64,000 bases of DNA from Pontibacter harenae. GTDB taxonomy: Bacteria; Bacteroidota; Bacteroidia; Cytophagales; Hymenobacteraceae. The DNA is taken from the NCBI RefSeq assembly GCF_020907245.1, contig NZ_JAJJWH010000007.1, positions 90,481 through 154,480 on the forward strand, written 5' to 3'. Positions 52,445-62,479 of the stretch are shown here, one piece after another. The translations under genes were made by a program, and so were the position numbers. Each line of letters opens with the position of its first letter. The first letter of the stretch is position 1. Under the pieces are notes generated by a model. That model worked only from the letters and a program-made list of their open reading frames with translations, made no database searches and was not told the DNA's origin.

Positions 52445-52879
52445 TTATTTATTTTGAAAAAAATCCTGCATAATCTCTTTTACATCGTACTTGGTAAGCG
52501 CTTTGGAATAATGCTTACGCACTTTGTCATAATTCTTCAGTTTCTGCAAATCATAAAAGCTTGCTGAAGATGTCAGCATGAGTATGATAACATGACCCGC
52601 GGCATCAAGGCCTCTCTGCTGGTAAGCATCCAGAAAAGTGAAGCCATCCATAACAGGCATTTTAATATCCAGAAAAATAAGATCTGGACGCTTAAATTCA
52701 GGAGATTCTTCTGAACCACAAGCTTTTTCAAGGTAATCTAGCGCCTCTCTGCCATTCTTTAGCACTGCTATCTCCTTCGCAACCTGTAACTCAGTTAGCA
52801 AACGCTTGTTTAGGTAATTCGTTGTATCATCATCATCAACCAACAACACCAGGTCAAGCATTGTTTTCTGCTCGCTCAT
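52445..52879 (-). CDS. Single-domain response regulator (CheY-like)
   Basis: This 144-residue receiver domain has an acidic pocket (LLVDDDD), phosphoacceptor Asp in LIFLDIKMPVMDGFTF, conserved Ser/Thr in MLTSSAS and Lys in HYSKALTKYD. There is no output domain. It belongs to the Rcp1-like single receivers of Bacteroidota. It is convergent with the stressosome kinase, so it is a natural candidate for its phosphotransfer partner. That link is an inference. Confidence 0.9.
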   Translation of the reverse strand: MSEQKTMLDLVLLVDDDDTTNYLNKRLLTELQVAKEIAVLKNGREALDYLEKACGSEESPEFKRPDLIFLDIKMPVMDGFTFLDAYQQRGLDAAGHVIILMLTSSASFYDLQKLKNYDKVRKHYSKALTKYDVKEIMQDFFQNK

Positions 52880-53263
52880 CTATCTATCTTGCTTTTTATG
52901 AATTTATACAAATATAGATAGTTTTTTCTATTTTGTTTAACGCCCTATTTTAAGAAATTCAAAATTAGCTCGATTATAAATACTTATACTGGGTCTTTTG
53001 TACCCTCCTATGCTTTTCAGGAGGTAAAACCTTTCTAACCTTACAAGTTCTTATAAACACAATCACGTGCCTTACCAATAGTTTTTATTTTCAGGAATAA
53101 AGAATTACAATTAGCGAGCGCTTCGACACAAAAAGCACTAAATCAACAACCTATAGCTAGTACTACTTACATAACAAGGCCACTAGATAGTGTAAAAGTA
53201 TCCTTTTATATCAAATAGCAGTATTTAGAAACTAAAGCAAGATTAACGTTAACAACTATAATT
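52880..53263. other. Intergenic region upstream of the regulator and small coiled-coil gene
   Basis: 384 bases between divergent genes. Very AT-rich; I see no hairpin or open frame that I can defend. It should include both promoters. Confidence 0.3.
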
Positions 53264-53560
53264 ATGGATAGATACCCTTTGAAACCTGAACATATGCGTG
53301 CGCCTGATAACTTATCGCGAGATGAGATTAAGCAGAGCCTTGATGAGTTAGATTCTAAGATTAAGGTGCTGCAAGGGCGTGCCAATGCAACTACAGCAGA
53401 TTCTAACCATACCTACCACCAACACATTGAAGCACTTGAGACAAAACGCTCAATGATAGCGCAAAAATTAGATATTGCTGAAGATGACCATAGTAAGTGG
53501 CAAGACATAAAAGACGGAATCGATAAACTTAAAACCGAGCTGGAACAATTATTTAAATAA
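53264..53560 (+). CDS. Small coiled-coil protein, possibly stress related
   Basis: This 98-residue hydrophilic protein is predicted to be helical throughout, with heptad-like spacing (DELDSKIKVLQGRANATTAD, IEALETKRSMIAQKLDIAED, DIKDGIDKLKTELEQLFK). The pattern resembles the sll1863-type small stress proteins, which are also short two-helix coiled coils, but this match is tentative. There is no signal peptide. It stands alone, next to a stressosome operon, which is suggestive only. A perfect terminator follows. Confidence 0.6.
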   Translation: MDRYPLKPEHMRAPDNLSRDEIKQSLDELDSKIKVLQGRANATTADSNHTYHQHIEALETKRSMIAQKLDIAEDDHSKWQDIKDGIDKLKTELEQLFK

Positions 53561-53563
53561 TAC

Positions 53564-53598
53564 AACAAGCCCCTGTACTACAAATACAGGGGCTTGTT
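53564..53598 (+). terminator. Terminator of the small coiled-coil gene
   Basis: Perfect 14-bp arms (53564-53577 and 53585-53598) with a 7-nt loop. The core GCCCCTGTA equals the terminator at 1858-1889. Confidence 0.85.
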
Positions 53599-53989
53599 AT
53601 TTGCGCTTACCCTTAATTGAAAGTAAAAAGCTAGCTACCCATAAAGCTTATAGAAAAATATTACAAATACGCCTGCACATTTTTCATCCCACCAAATATA
53701 AGAGCAGTTTCCCTCAAGGCTCCAAAATCTATTAAATTTACAGATTATACTCAGCAAAGGCTAGAACAAAACATAATTCTATAGCGATACAAGCCACTAT
53801 TTAACCTTTCCTAATTTATAATATCACATTTCTTTGCTCTTATAATTCTAGATAATATCTTATATAAATATTAAAGGCAAATATGCTTTTTACTATCATT
53901 AAGTAATTATATTTGATACGAATATCTACAACTTATACATATAAAATAGCAGATATTTATATTTAAGTGTCTTCCTTTATCATAATTAT
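53599..53989. other. AT-rich intergenic region upstream of the subtilase gene
   Basis: 391 bases with no supportable gene. It carries the presumed subtilase promoter, without a clear TAnnTTTG box. Confidence 0.3.
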
Positions 53990-56900
53990 ATGTTTATACC
54001 TCTACGGGCTTTTAAATATCTTTTTTTAGGGATATACTCTGTTATATACTTTGGTTTAGCTTTTACAGCAAGTGCTCAAGGTAAAGGTGCGTTTGGTGCA
54101 CAAACGCAGCCGAACACTGTCGTATACAAACTAAAACAAAGCAGCACTACTAATGCCCGTAATGCACAAGGAGCATCAAGGAGTTTTGAGGAAGCACTAA
54201 GTAAAGTAGGAGCAAAGAAACCGCAACAGAAGTTTCCACAGAGCAGGAGCAATTCTAGTAGTTCCCGCCGTTCAGCGACCACCGTAGACCTAAGTTTGAT
54301 TTATGAATTGAACTATGGCACCAGCCAAAGCTTTGAACAAGTGAAAAAGGTGTTATTAGCCACGGGCATGGTAGAATATGTGGAGCCACTTTACAAGCGC
54401 GAACCTTTTTACCAGCCCAACGACCCTGCAGCGGATTCTGCTTTAACTACACAGGCTTACCTGAAGGTTATAAAAGCCTATGGTGGCTGGGCCGTTACAA
54501 AAGGTGACGATAAAGTTGTGATTGGCATACTTGACACAGGCTTTCGATTAAGTCATAACGACCTCCGATCTAAAGCACACCAAAACACTAGCGACCCTAT
54601 TGATGGTGTTGATAATGATAATGATGGCTACATAGACAATTTTGAGGGCTGGGACTTTGCGGATAATGATAACGATGTAACAGACGATACTCCTCTGAAC
54701 ACCCCCAGAGGACATGGCACAGCTGTAACAGGTGTAGCGGCGGCGGCTTCAGACAATGGCATTGGCATGGCTAGTGTAGGCTATAACTCTCTTTTTATGC
54801 CACTTAAGGTTTTCTCAAAAAACAGCTATGGCCGTTTTGGAGGCTACGAAGCCATTGTTTATGCCGCAGACCATGGCTGCAAAGTAATCAACCTTTCTTG
54901 GGGAGGCCCCCATTACTCCAGGTTTGAACAGGATGTCATTAATTATGCTGTTTTAGAAAAGGATGTGGTTATAGTTGTTTCCGCTGGAAATAAAAACGAA
55001 AACATACTGTACTACCCAGCCTCCTACGACAACGTTATTTCGGTAGGCGGCACTAATAACTTAGATGTTAAACATGCCTCTTATACTTATAACAGACTCA
55101 TAGATGTTACCGCACCTAGTGTTGGCATTTACACCACGCTTCTGAACAACGATAATGCCTATGGAAATGCAAGTGGAACATCGTATGCAGCACCAATTGT
55201 TTCGGGCGCTGCTGCACTTGTAAGAGCAAAATATCCAAACCTAACAGCACAGCAGGTAATGGAGCGGGTACGTGTTACAACCGATAACATCTATCACTTA
55301 GCTGGAAATGCGCCTTACATTGAATATCTAGGCAAAGGACGTTTAAACGTGAAGCGTGCAGTGTCGGAGGTTAATCCAAAATCTATTCGTGCCACAGCCC
55401 AAAAGCTGCTGAATAACCGTTTAGGATTGGCTGGAGATACTGCAGAATTAGGCATAAATTTCACAAACTTCCTCGCCCCTACTACCAATGCCACTGTCTC
55501 CCTTACAACAGAGTCACCTTATGTTACTGTACTAGATGGCCAGGCAAGCCTAGGGAGTATGGCAACTTTAGCGAGCAAGAATAATCACGCTTCCCCATTT
55601 AAGTTTAAAGTAGCAAGTAACACACCTTATAATACAGAAGTCTATTTCCGAATAGGCTTTTCCGACGGCGACTACACAGATTTACAGTATGTAAGAGTTA
55701 ACATTAACCCTCCTTTCGTAACGTTGGATGCAAACAACCTGCACGTTTCGATCAATGCTTTAGGGAATTTCGGCTACGATGGCTATAGTTCCTCACAGGG
55801 TGTAGGCGTTAGGTATAAAGGCAGCAGCTCTTTGCTGGCAGAGGGAGGTTTAATCATTGCGTCATCTGCCACACAGGTATCAGACAATGTGCGAAACGAT
55901 GCCTGGGGCGTAGATGGCGATTTTACGATTGTCAGGCCAGCTCGCTTCAATCACCAAAGCAAAGTAGCTACACAAGAAGCTACAAGCGCTTACACCGATG
56001 CCCAGTCTCCTAACCCTGTGGTTGGCGTGCAGTTGAAGCATAAAGCACTTGCATGGAATAGTGAGGCAACAAACCAGGATTTCGTGATTCTGGAGTATTA
56101 TATCACGAATATTACTGCCGACACTATACAGAAATTACACACAGGTCTTTTTGCCGATTGGGATATTGGCTCGCCCTATGTGAATGCAGCGGAATGGGAC
56201 GGGCAACTTAAAGCCGGCTACGTCTATAACATGCTTGAGAAGCTACCAGTAGCAGGAATAAAGCTGCTGACACACGATGCGCCGTCCTTTTATGCCATTG
56301 ATAATAACGGAAGCGTTGCCAACACTATCTCTATTATAGATGGTTTTTCTAATGGAGAAAAATATCATACGCTAGCAGAAGGTGTGGCCAGAACCAAGGC
56401 CGATGGAAATGGCACAGGCAATGATGTATCTTACGTGATGGGTGCGGTGGCAAATAAATTAGCTCCTGGCGAAACAAAGGTTGTAGCTTTTGCCCTGGTA
56501 GCAGGAAACGACTTGACAAGCTTTAAGGTACATGCTGAAGCTGCACAAATGCAGTACTACAAAATTAAAGCAGGAGCACCGCCAGTTGTACAAAGTCAAT
56601 TTACCTGTGCTGGCACTGCTGTTACAGTTGCACCTACTGGAGGGCATGTGTTTAAGTTTTATAGTGATGCTAACAAGTCCCAGCTATTAGCTTCTGGTAG
56701 CAGCTACTCCATTCCAAAGCTAAACACAACAACAACTATTTATGTAACAAATGCTGACTCTCTGTTTGAGAGTGCTGTTGTACCAGTCACGTTTACAATT
56801 TCTCCCCCTCCAGTTGCAAAATTTACGGCTGTAGCTGGCGTAGGTAACGAACAAACAACTGTCTCTTTTTCTAACCAAAGTACATCCAGCACACAATGGT

Positions 56901-57313
56901 TCTGGCAGTTTGGGGATGGCACTACTTCAGAGGAAGCTAATCCTATACATGACTATGGCCAACCAGGCTTTTACAGAGTGACACTTACTACACGCAACGA
57001 AGCCAATTGCACTTTAAGCTCCTACATCCAAACTGTAGGTGTTTTCTACGAAAGCTTAACACTATTCCCGAACCCTAGCAGTGGTACCATAAGAGCAAGC
57101 TTGCCTTCTCCTGTAGATAAAATGGCAAATGCTCCCTTCAGTACTCCGAACCTATACCTGACTGACACAACGGGTAGAAAAGTGAAGGCAAAGCTAAAAT
57201 CCTCTAACGGTATAGAAGCAAGCTTCGATTTGTCAGGCATAGCGCCTGGCGTTTATGTAGCCCAACTGGAATATGACAACAGCACTACCGATACAAAAGT
57301 AGTTGTACTCTAA
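53990..57313 (+). CDS. Secreted S8 subtilase with PKD domain and type IX sorting tail
   Basis: This 1107-residue secreted serine protease has a signal peptide (GIYSVIYFGLAFTASAQ) and an inhibitor I9-like prodomain (about 40-140). The S8 domain (about 170-460) has the catalytic triad Asp182 (GILDTGF), His242 (RGHGTAV) and Ser398 (SGTSYAAP). An uncharacterised beta-rich region follows (about 460-910). Then comes a PKD domain (FGDGTTSEEANPIHDYGQPG), and a C-terminal Por-type T9SS sorting domain (LTLFPNPSSGTI ... VYVAQLEYDNSTTDTKVVVL). It should be exported by the type IX system and anchored or released at the surface. Confidence 0.92.
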   Translation: MFIPLRAFKYLFLGIYSVIYFGLAFTASAQGKGAFGAQTQPNTVVYKLKQSSTTNARNAQGASRSFEEALSKVGAKKPQQKFPQSRSNSSSSRRSATTVDLSLIYELNYGTSQSFEQVKKVLLATGMVEYVEPLYKREPFYQPNDPAADSALTTQAYLKVIKAYGGWAVTKGDDKVVIGILDTGFRLSHNDLRSKAHQNTSDPIDGVDNDNDGYIDNFEGWDFADNDNDVTDDTPLNTPRGHGTAVTGVAAAASDNGIGMASVGYNSLFMPLKVFSKNSYGRFGGYEAIVYAADHGCKVINLSWGGPHYSRFEQDVINYAVLEKDVVIVVSAGNKNENILYYPASYDNVISVGGTNNLDVKHASYTYNRLIDVTAPSVGIYTTLLNNDNAYGNASGTSYAAPIVSGAAALVRAKYPNLTAQQVMERVRVTTDNIYHLAGNAPYIEYLGKGRLNVKRAVSEVNPKSIRATAQKLLNNRLGLAGDTAELGINFTNFLAPTTNATVSLTTESPYVTVLDGQASLGSMATLASKNNHASPFKFKVASNTPYNTEVYFRIGFSDGDYTDLQYVRVNINPPFVTLDANNLHVSINALGNFGYDGYSSSQGVGVRYKGSSSLLAEGGLIIASSATQVSDNVRNDAWGVDGDFTIVRPARFNHQSKVATQEATSAYTDAQSPNPVVGVQLKHKALAWNSEATNQDFVILEYYITNITADTIQKLHTGLFADWDIGSPYVNAAEWDGQLKAGYVYNMLEKLPVAGIKLLTHDAPSFYAIDNNGSVANTISIIDGFSNGEKYHTLAEGVARTKADGNGTGNDVSYVMGAVANKLAPGETKVVAFALVAGNDLTSFKVHAEAAQMQYYKIKAGAPPVVQSQFTCAGTAVTVAPTGGHVFKFYSDANKSQLLASGSSYSIPKLNTTTTIYVTNADSLFESAVVPVTFTISPPPVAKFTAVAGVGNEQTTVSFSNQSTSSTQWFWQFGDGTTSEEANPIHDYGQPGFYRVTLTTRNEANCTLSSYIQTVGVFYESLTLFPNPSSGTIRASLPSPVDKMANAPFSTPNLYLTDTTGRKVKAKLKSSNGIEASFDLSGIAPGVYVAQLEYDNSTTDTKVVVL

Positions 57314-57355
57314 AAAGCTAAGGGCAAAATAACGCTTACGTAACCGATACCTACT

Positions 57356-57400
57356 AAAAAAGCGAAGGCCTCTCCAAATTGGAGAGGCCTTCGCTTTTTT
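57356..57400. terminator. Long perfect bidirectional terminator between subtilase and aconitase
   Basis: Perfect 22-bp arms (57356-57377 and 57379-57400), effectively closing around CCAAATTGG. The arms end in A6/T6 tracts, so it serves both convergent genes. Confidence 0.85.
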
Positions 57401-57419
57401 ATGGATTCAAGTAAATAAA

Positions 57420-59687
57420 TTATTTACCTTCTTGTAAACGGATCAGGTTAAGTGCTGAACCAGCTTTGAACCAGCCAATCTGACCTTCGTTGTAGGTATG
57501 GTTTACAGTGATAACATCTTTGCTGCCATCGCTGTGGTTCAATACTACTTTCAAAGGCTCACCTGGCGTAAAGTTCTCAAGACCTACAATGTCGATAGTG
57601 TCGTTCTCCTCGATCAGGTCGTAGTCTGCTTTGTTGTCAAACGTAAGCGCCAACATACCTTGCTTCTTCAGGTTAGTTTCGTGGATACGGGCAAAAGATT
57701 TCACCAATACTGCACGAACACCTAAAAAGCGTGGCTCCATGGCAGCGTGCTCACGAGAAGAACCTTCACCATAGTTTTCGTCACCTACTACTACTGTACC
57801 AATGCCAGCAGCTTTGTACGTACGAGCCGTAGCTGGTACAGTGTCATAACCACGGGTCATGTCGTTGTACACGCTGTTAGCTTCGCCGTTGAAAGCATTG
57901 ATGGCTCCGATCAACATGTTGTTTGAGATGTTATCCAAGTGACCACGGTACTTCAACCACGGACCAGCCATAGAGATGTGGTCAGTCGTACACTTACCTT
58001 GTGCTTTAATCAGAAGCTTCAGGCCTTTCAGGTCTGTACCTTCCCATGGCTTAAAGCCTTCAAGCAATTGCAGACGATCAGAAGCAGGGTCAACTACAAC
58101 TTCTACCTGGCTTCCGTCTTCGGCAGGAGCAATGTAACCTGCATCTTCCACAGCATAACCTTGTGCTGGCGTTTCAACACCTACTGGCTCATCCAGTTTT
58201 ACAGCTACACCGTCTTCGTTCATCAAGGTATCTGTAAGCGGGTTGAATGTTAAATCACCGGCAATAGCGAAAGCTGTTACGATTTCTGGAGATGCCACGA
58301 ACGCGTGTGTGTTCGGGTTACCATCGTTACGTTTCGCGAAGTTACGGTTGAAAGAAGTAATGATAGAGTTTTTGCGAGTTGGATCATCTGTATGACGTGC
58401 CCACTGACCGATACAAGGTCCGCAAGCGTTTGCCAATACCACACCACCCATTTGTGCAAATGTATCTAACAGGCCATCACGAGCTGTAGTATAGCGTACT
58501 AATTCAGATCCTGGTGTAATAGTAAATTCAGCTTGTGCAACTAATTTCTTATCGATTGCCTGTGCCGCAATAGAAGCAGAACGGGTAATATCTTCGTAAG
58601 AAGAGTTCGTACAAGAACCGATCAGACCTACCTCCAGTTTAGCTGGCCAGTTGTGCTCTTTTACAACAGCAGCGAACTGAGAAATTGGCCAAGCCGCATC
58701 TGGAGTGAATGGTCCGTTTACGTGTGGCTCCAGCGTAGAAAGATCAATCTCGATTAACTGATCGTAATAAGCAGCTGGGTCAGCGTATACTTCGTCATCC
58801 GCACGCAGGTGCTCAGCAACCTGGTCAGCAAGTTCCACGATTTCTTCACGCTTAGTGCTGTTCAGGTAGTCGCGCATTTTCCCATCGTATGCAAAAACCG
58901 AAGTTGTAGCTCCAATTTCAGCACCCATGTTACAGATAGTAGATTTACCTGTAGCAGAAAGGCTCTCGGCACCTTCACCGAAATATTCTACAATAGCACC
59001 AGTACCACCTTTTACAGTCAAGATACCAGCCACTTTTAAGATAACGTCTTTTGGTGCAGTCCAACCGCTCATTTTGCCAGTCAGCTTCACACCAATTACT
59101 TTCGGGAACTTTAATTCCCAGGCCATGCCTGCCATTACGTCCACAGCATCGGCACCACCAACACCAATCGCTACCATACCCAAACCACCAGCATTTGGTG
59201 TGTGAGAGTCAGTACCAATCATCATACCGCCAGGGAAAGCATAGTTTTCCAACACCACCTGGTGAATGATACCTGCACCTGGCTTCCAGAACCCGATGCC
59301 ATACTTGTTAGACACAGAAGCTAAGAAATCATAAACTTCTTTGTTCTCGTCATATGCTTCCTGCAAATCCTGATCGGCTCCTACTCTTGCCTGAATCAAG
59401 TGGTCACAGTGTACTGTAGAAGGAACTGCCACAGTTGGTTTACCAGCCTGCATGAACTGAAGCAAGGCCATCTGTGCTGTAGCATCCTGCATAGCCACTC
59501 TGTCTGGAGCGAAGTCTACGTAAGACTTACCGCGCTCAAAACCCTGTGTAGCGTTACCATCAAAAAGGTGCGCATACAGGATTTTTTCAGTCAAGGTGAG
59601 TGGACGGCCAACCGCCTGTCTTGCAGCAGAGATCTTGTCTCCCATGCCAGCATACACTGCCTTGATCATTTCTAAATCAAATGCCAT
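57420..59687 (-). CDS. acnA: Aconitate hydratase
   Basis: This 755-residue TCA-cycle enzyme isomerises citrate to isocitrate with a [4Fe-4S] cluster. The cluster Cys ligands are visible in [12 protein letters not shown] and [12 protein letters not shown]. Other landmarks are [25 protein letters not shown] and the C-terminal swivel domain with [15 protein letters not shown]. Length and the [10 protein letters not shown] block match the mitochondrial type of aconitase, distinct from AcnB. It is convergent with the subtilase gene. A -33/-7 promoter is visible upstream. Confidence 0.95.
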   Translation of the reverse strand: MAFDLEMIKAVYAGMGDKISAARQAVGRPLTLTEKILYAHLFDGNATQGFERGKSYVDFAPDRVAMQDATAQMALLQFMQAGKPTVAVPSTVHCDHLIQARVGADQDLQEAYDENKEVYDFLASVSNKYGIGFWKPGAGIIHQVVLENYAFPGGMMIGTDSHTPNAGGLGMVAIGVGGADAVDVMAGMAWELKFPKVIGVKLTGKMSGWTAPKDVILKVAGILTVKGGTGAIVEYFGEGAESLSATGKSTICNMGAEIGATTSVFAYDGKMRDYLNSTKREEIVELADQVAEHLRADDEVYADPAAYYDQLIEIDLSTLEPHVNGPFTPDAAWPISQFAAVVKEHNWPAKLEVGLIGSCTNSSYEDITRSASIAAQAIDKKLVAQAEFTITPGSELVRYTTARDGLLDTFAQMGGVVLANACGPCIGQWARHTDDPTRKNSIITSFNRNFAKRNDGNPNTHAFVASPEIVTAFAIAGDLTFNPLTDTLMNEDGVAVKLDEPVGVETPAQGYAVEDAGYIAPAEDGSQVEVVVDPASDRLQLLEGFKPWEGTDLKGLKLLIKAQGKCTTDHISMAGPWLKYRGHLDNISNNMLIGAINAFNGEANSVYNDMTRGYDTVPATARTYKAAGIGTVVVGDENYGEGSSREHAAMEPRFLGVRAVLVKSFARIHETNLKKQGMLALTFDNKADYDLIEENDTIDIVGLENFTPGEPLKVVLNHSDGSKDVITVNHTYNEGQIGWFKAGSALNLIRLQEGK

Positions 59688-59733
59688 AGTTTTGCTATTC
59701 TTAATGTTTTAAATGCTTCAAATCGAAGATTTA

Positions 59734-59765
59734 CAAATGTACGAAATATAGAGCGTTTTGAGCAA
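59734..59765 (-). promoter_or_regulatory. Putative aconitase promoter
   Basis: On the minus strand, TTGC (59762-59765), 20 bases of spacer, then TACATTTG (59734-59741), a full match to TAnnTTTG. It lies 46 bases before the acnA ATG. Confidence 0.55.
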
Positions 59766-59846
59766 CATTAGCACATATGAATATTACGCTAACATCCTAT
59801 TTAGAATGGCTTTAAATCAATTAATGGATTTTACATCTACATACTG

Positions 59847-59855
59847 TACTTTTGC
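59847..59855 (+). promoter_or_regulatory. TAnnTTTG box immediately before the TlpA-like gene
   Basis: TACTTTTGC ends 3 bases before the ATG at 59859. If used as a -7 box, transcription would begin at or within the first codons, implying a leaderless message or the later ATG at 59871. Confidence 0.35.
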
Positions 59856-59858
59856 GCC

Positions 59859-61121
59859 ATGAAACACTCTATGTTAGATACCCCTACAAGGCACATTTTG
59901 TTCTTTGCTTTGGCAATATTAGCCACTATAACCGCCTGCACCTCTACAACATCCACCCACAATACTATACAACCTGGAACCTGGCGCGTAAGCCTTCAAA
60001 CGCAGGGGCAGGAAATACCATTTATAATGGAAGCTGCTGAAGACAGTGGTAAAACAGTACTCTACCTGGTAAACGGCGAAGAGCGCATTCTGCTAGATGA
60101 AATACAGCAGCAGGACGACTCCGTGAAAATAGGTCTGCATATTTTTGATGCTGACTTAATTGCCAAAGTAGACGGCGATAAAATGGCTGGCCGTTTTGTG
60201 AAGAACGATACGCCAGAACCCTATTCTATTCCTTTCACTGCCGAGCATGGCAAAACCAACCGTTTTGCCGAAAACCCAGCTCCTGCCAAATATAACTATA
60301 GCGGCAAATGGGAGGTTGTTTTCTCTGATAAGGAAGGCAGCAGCTACAAGGCCGTTGGTGTTTTCGATCAACAAGGTAGCGATGTAACTGGTACTTTTCT
60401 GACAGAAACAGGCGACTACCGTTACCTGGAGGGGCAGGTAGATGGGGAGCAGCTAAAACTCTCTACCTTCGACGGAAACCATGCTTACTTGTTCAAAGCT
60501 AAACCAACGGCAGACAGCACGTTGCAGGGCGAACTTTTTTCGGGCATGACGGGCTACGAAACCTGGGCAGCCAAACGCAACGAGCAGGCCCAACTAGCCA
60601 GCGCCGATACGCTTACTTACCTAAAGGAAGGCTACGACGAGCTTTCGTTTAATTTCCCTAACCTTAACGGTGAACAGGTATCCTTATCCGATCCGAAGTA
60701 TGATGGCAAAGTAGTGATCGTGCAGCTGCTCGGCTCCTGGTGCCCGAACTGCATGGACGAAACAAAGTTCCTCTCGCCTTACTACGACCAGAACAAAGAC
60801 CGTGGATTAGAAATAATTGGCCTTGGCTTTGAACGCAGTCCAGAGTTTGACAAAGCAGCCGCCCGCCTGCAAAAAATGAAAGACCGCTTCGATATAGACT
60901 ACGACTTGTTAGTAGCGGGCGTATCAGACAAAGAAGCAGCCGCCAAAGCTTTGCCAGCCTTAAACCACGTGATGTCCTTCCCAACCACCATCTTTATCGG
61001 CAGAGACGGAAAAGTACGTAAAATACACACGGGTTTTTCAGGCCCAGGCACAGGAAAGTATTATGAAGAATGGGTAACTGAATTCAACAAGACTATGGAT
61101 CAACTGCTGGCGGAGAAGTAG
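59859..61121 (+). CDS. TlpA/ResA-like thioredoxin lipoprotein
   Basis: This 420-residue protein has a lipoprotein signal (LAILATITAC, Cys about residue 27). The N-terminal half (about 30-260) is beta-rich and resembles the DUF4369-type extension of some Bacteroidota TlpA proteins. The C-terminal thioredoxin-like domain has the active-site motif CPNC (Cys295, Cys298) in LGSWCPNCMDE, then VMSFPTTIFIGRDGKVRKIH with the cis-Pro. It is a periplasmic thiol-disulfide oxidoreductase, perhaps acting in cytochrome c maturation. No ccm genes are nearby. A terminator follows. Confidence 0.88.
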   Translation: MKHSMLDTPTRHILFFALAILATITACTSTTSTHNTIQPGTWRVSLQTQGQEIPFIMEAAEDSGKTVLYLVNGEERILLDEIQQQDDSVKIGLHIFDADLIAKVDGDKMAGRFVKNDTPEPYSIPFTAEHGKTNRFAENPAPAKYNYSGKWEVVFSDKEGSSYKAVGVFDQQGSDVTGTFLTETGDYRYLEGQVDGEQLKLSTFDGNHAYLFKAKPTADSTLQGELFSGMTGYETWAAKRNEQAQLASADTLTYLKEGYDELSFNFPNLNGEQVSLSDPKYDGKVVIVQLLGSWCPNCMDETKFLSPYYDQNKDRGLEIIGLGFERSPEFDKAAARLQKMKDRFDIDYDLLVAGVSDKEAAAKALPALNHVMSFPTTIFIGRDGKVRKIHTGFSGPGTGKYYEEWVTEFNKTMDQLLAEK

Positions 61122-61139
61122 TTATTTGTTGATCACAGA

Positions 61140-61188
61140 AAAAACAGCAGGGGCCGTTACTATAAAAGTAACGGCCCCTGCTGTTTTT
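61140..61188. terminator. Perfect terminator after the TlpA-like gene
   Basis: Perfect 22-bp arms (61140-61161 and 61167-61188) with a 5-nt loop and A5/T5 ends. About 100 bases farther on, the convergent polyprenyl synthase gene ends. Confidence 0.85.
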
Positions 61189-61295
61189 ATTTAAAAATAC
61201 GCTAAACGCTTTGCATGAAAGGAACAGCGACACAAATATGCTACTACAGCTATCCCAAGTGTTAATGGCGTTTAACGAATATCAATTAATGAAGA

Positions 61296-62273
61296 TTACT
61301 TTTCCCGCTCTATTGTGTAGGCAATAAGCTGTTCTAACGAAGTACGGGAAGGTGAAGGCGGAAAGGTATTTAGTATAGCCAAGGCTTCGGCATGATACCT
61401 GTTCATTACTTGCACAGTGTAGTCTATACCGCCTGATTGTTTTACAAAATCAATAACTTGTTGCACACGTTTGTTGTCGCCGTTATTGTTTTTTACGTTA
61501 TAAATCACGCGGCGCTTCGTCAGCCAATCTGCCTGCTGCAGGGCATATATCAGCGGCAGCGTCATTTTCTTTTCTTTGATATCGATACCGACAGGCTTTC
61601 CGATCTCGGCAGTACCATAATCAAACAGGTCGTCTTTTATCTGAAAGGCTATACCTACCTTCTGCCCGAACAAACGTGCTTTCTCAATTTCTTCAGGAGT
61701 GGCTCCAGCAGAGGCTGCTCCTACCCCACAGCAAGAGGCAATTAAAGAGGCTGTTTTCTGACGAATAATGTCGAAGTAAACATCTTCAGTAATGTCTAGT
61801 TTGCGGGCCTTTTCCATCTGCAGCAGTTCCCCCTCACTCATCTCCTGCACCGCATTTGAAACGATTTTCAGCAGCTCGAAATCATTGTTGTTCAAAGAAA
61901 GTAGCAGGCCTTTGGACAGCAGGTAATCACCTACCAATACCGCTATTTTGTTTTTCCAGAGAGCATTTACAGAGAAGAAACCACGGCGGTAGTTCGCATC
62001 GTCTACCACATCGTCGTGCACTAGTGTGGCTGTGTGCAGCAGTTCGATCAGGGCAGCGCCACGGTAAGTGGCTTCAGAAATGCCTTTGCCAAAAAGGTTA
62101 GCTGTGAAGAACACAAACATTGGACGCATCTGCTTGCCTTTGCGCTTCACAATATAACTCATTATCCTATCAAGAAGCAGTACTTTGGACTTCATCGAGG
62201 TCCTGAACTTCTTCTCGAACAGCTCCATTTCCTGCGCGATGGGCGCTTGTATTTCCTTTAGGCTGATGCTCAT
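61296..62273 (-). CDS. All-trans polyprenyl diphosphate synthase
   Basis: This 325-residue prenyltransferase condenses isopentenyl units onto an allylic diphosphate; in Bacteroidota the long-chain product feeds menaquinone. Both Asp-rich motifs are present: the first (FARM) in LVHDDVVDDANYRRG and the second (SARM) in FQIKDDLFDYG. GKQMRPMF and the Lys-rich start are typical. I chose MSISLKEIQAPIAQEMELFE (ATG 62273) over the longer frame to 62303. Chain length cannot be told by eye; the small residues upstream of FARM (ALIELLHTATL) fit a long-chain enzyme. Confidence 0.9.
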   Translation of the reverse strand: MSISLKEIQAPIAQEMELFEKKFRTSMKSKVLLLDRIMSYIVKRKGKQMRPMFVFFTANLFGKGISEATYRGAALIELLHTATLVHDDVVDDANYRRGFFSVNALWKNKIAVLVGDYLLSKGLLLSLNNNDFELLKIVSNAVQEMSEGELLQMEKARKLDITEDVYFDIIRQKTASLIASCCGVGAASAGATPEEIEKARLFGQKVGIAFQIKDDLFDYGTAEIGKPVGIDIKEKKMTLPLIYALQQADWLTKRRVIYNVKNNNGDNKRVQQVIDFVKQSGGIDYTVQVMNRYHAEALAILNTFPPSPSRTSLEQLIAYTIEREK

Positions 62274-62479
62274 CTGTTTGTTTTGCAATATTACTGCCTC
62301 CAAAAGTGGTTTCCAAACTCAGAGCAGCAATTAGGGCTTTTTTCGAAACCTCTTTTCTGCATAAAGAGGTAAAACTGTATCTTTAACCGCGATAAGGCTA
62401 AATAGTTAAAACAGTTGTTGTAGTTGCCACATATTCCATTTTAACCATTTAGCTATTTTTTAGTTTAGCAATTATCTTG

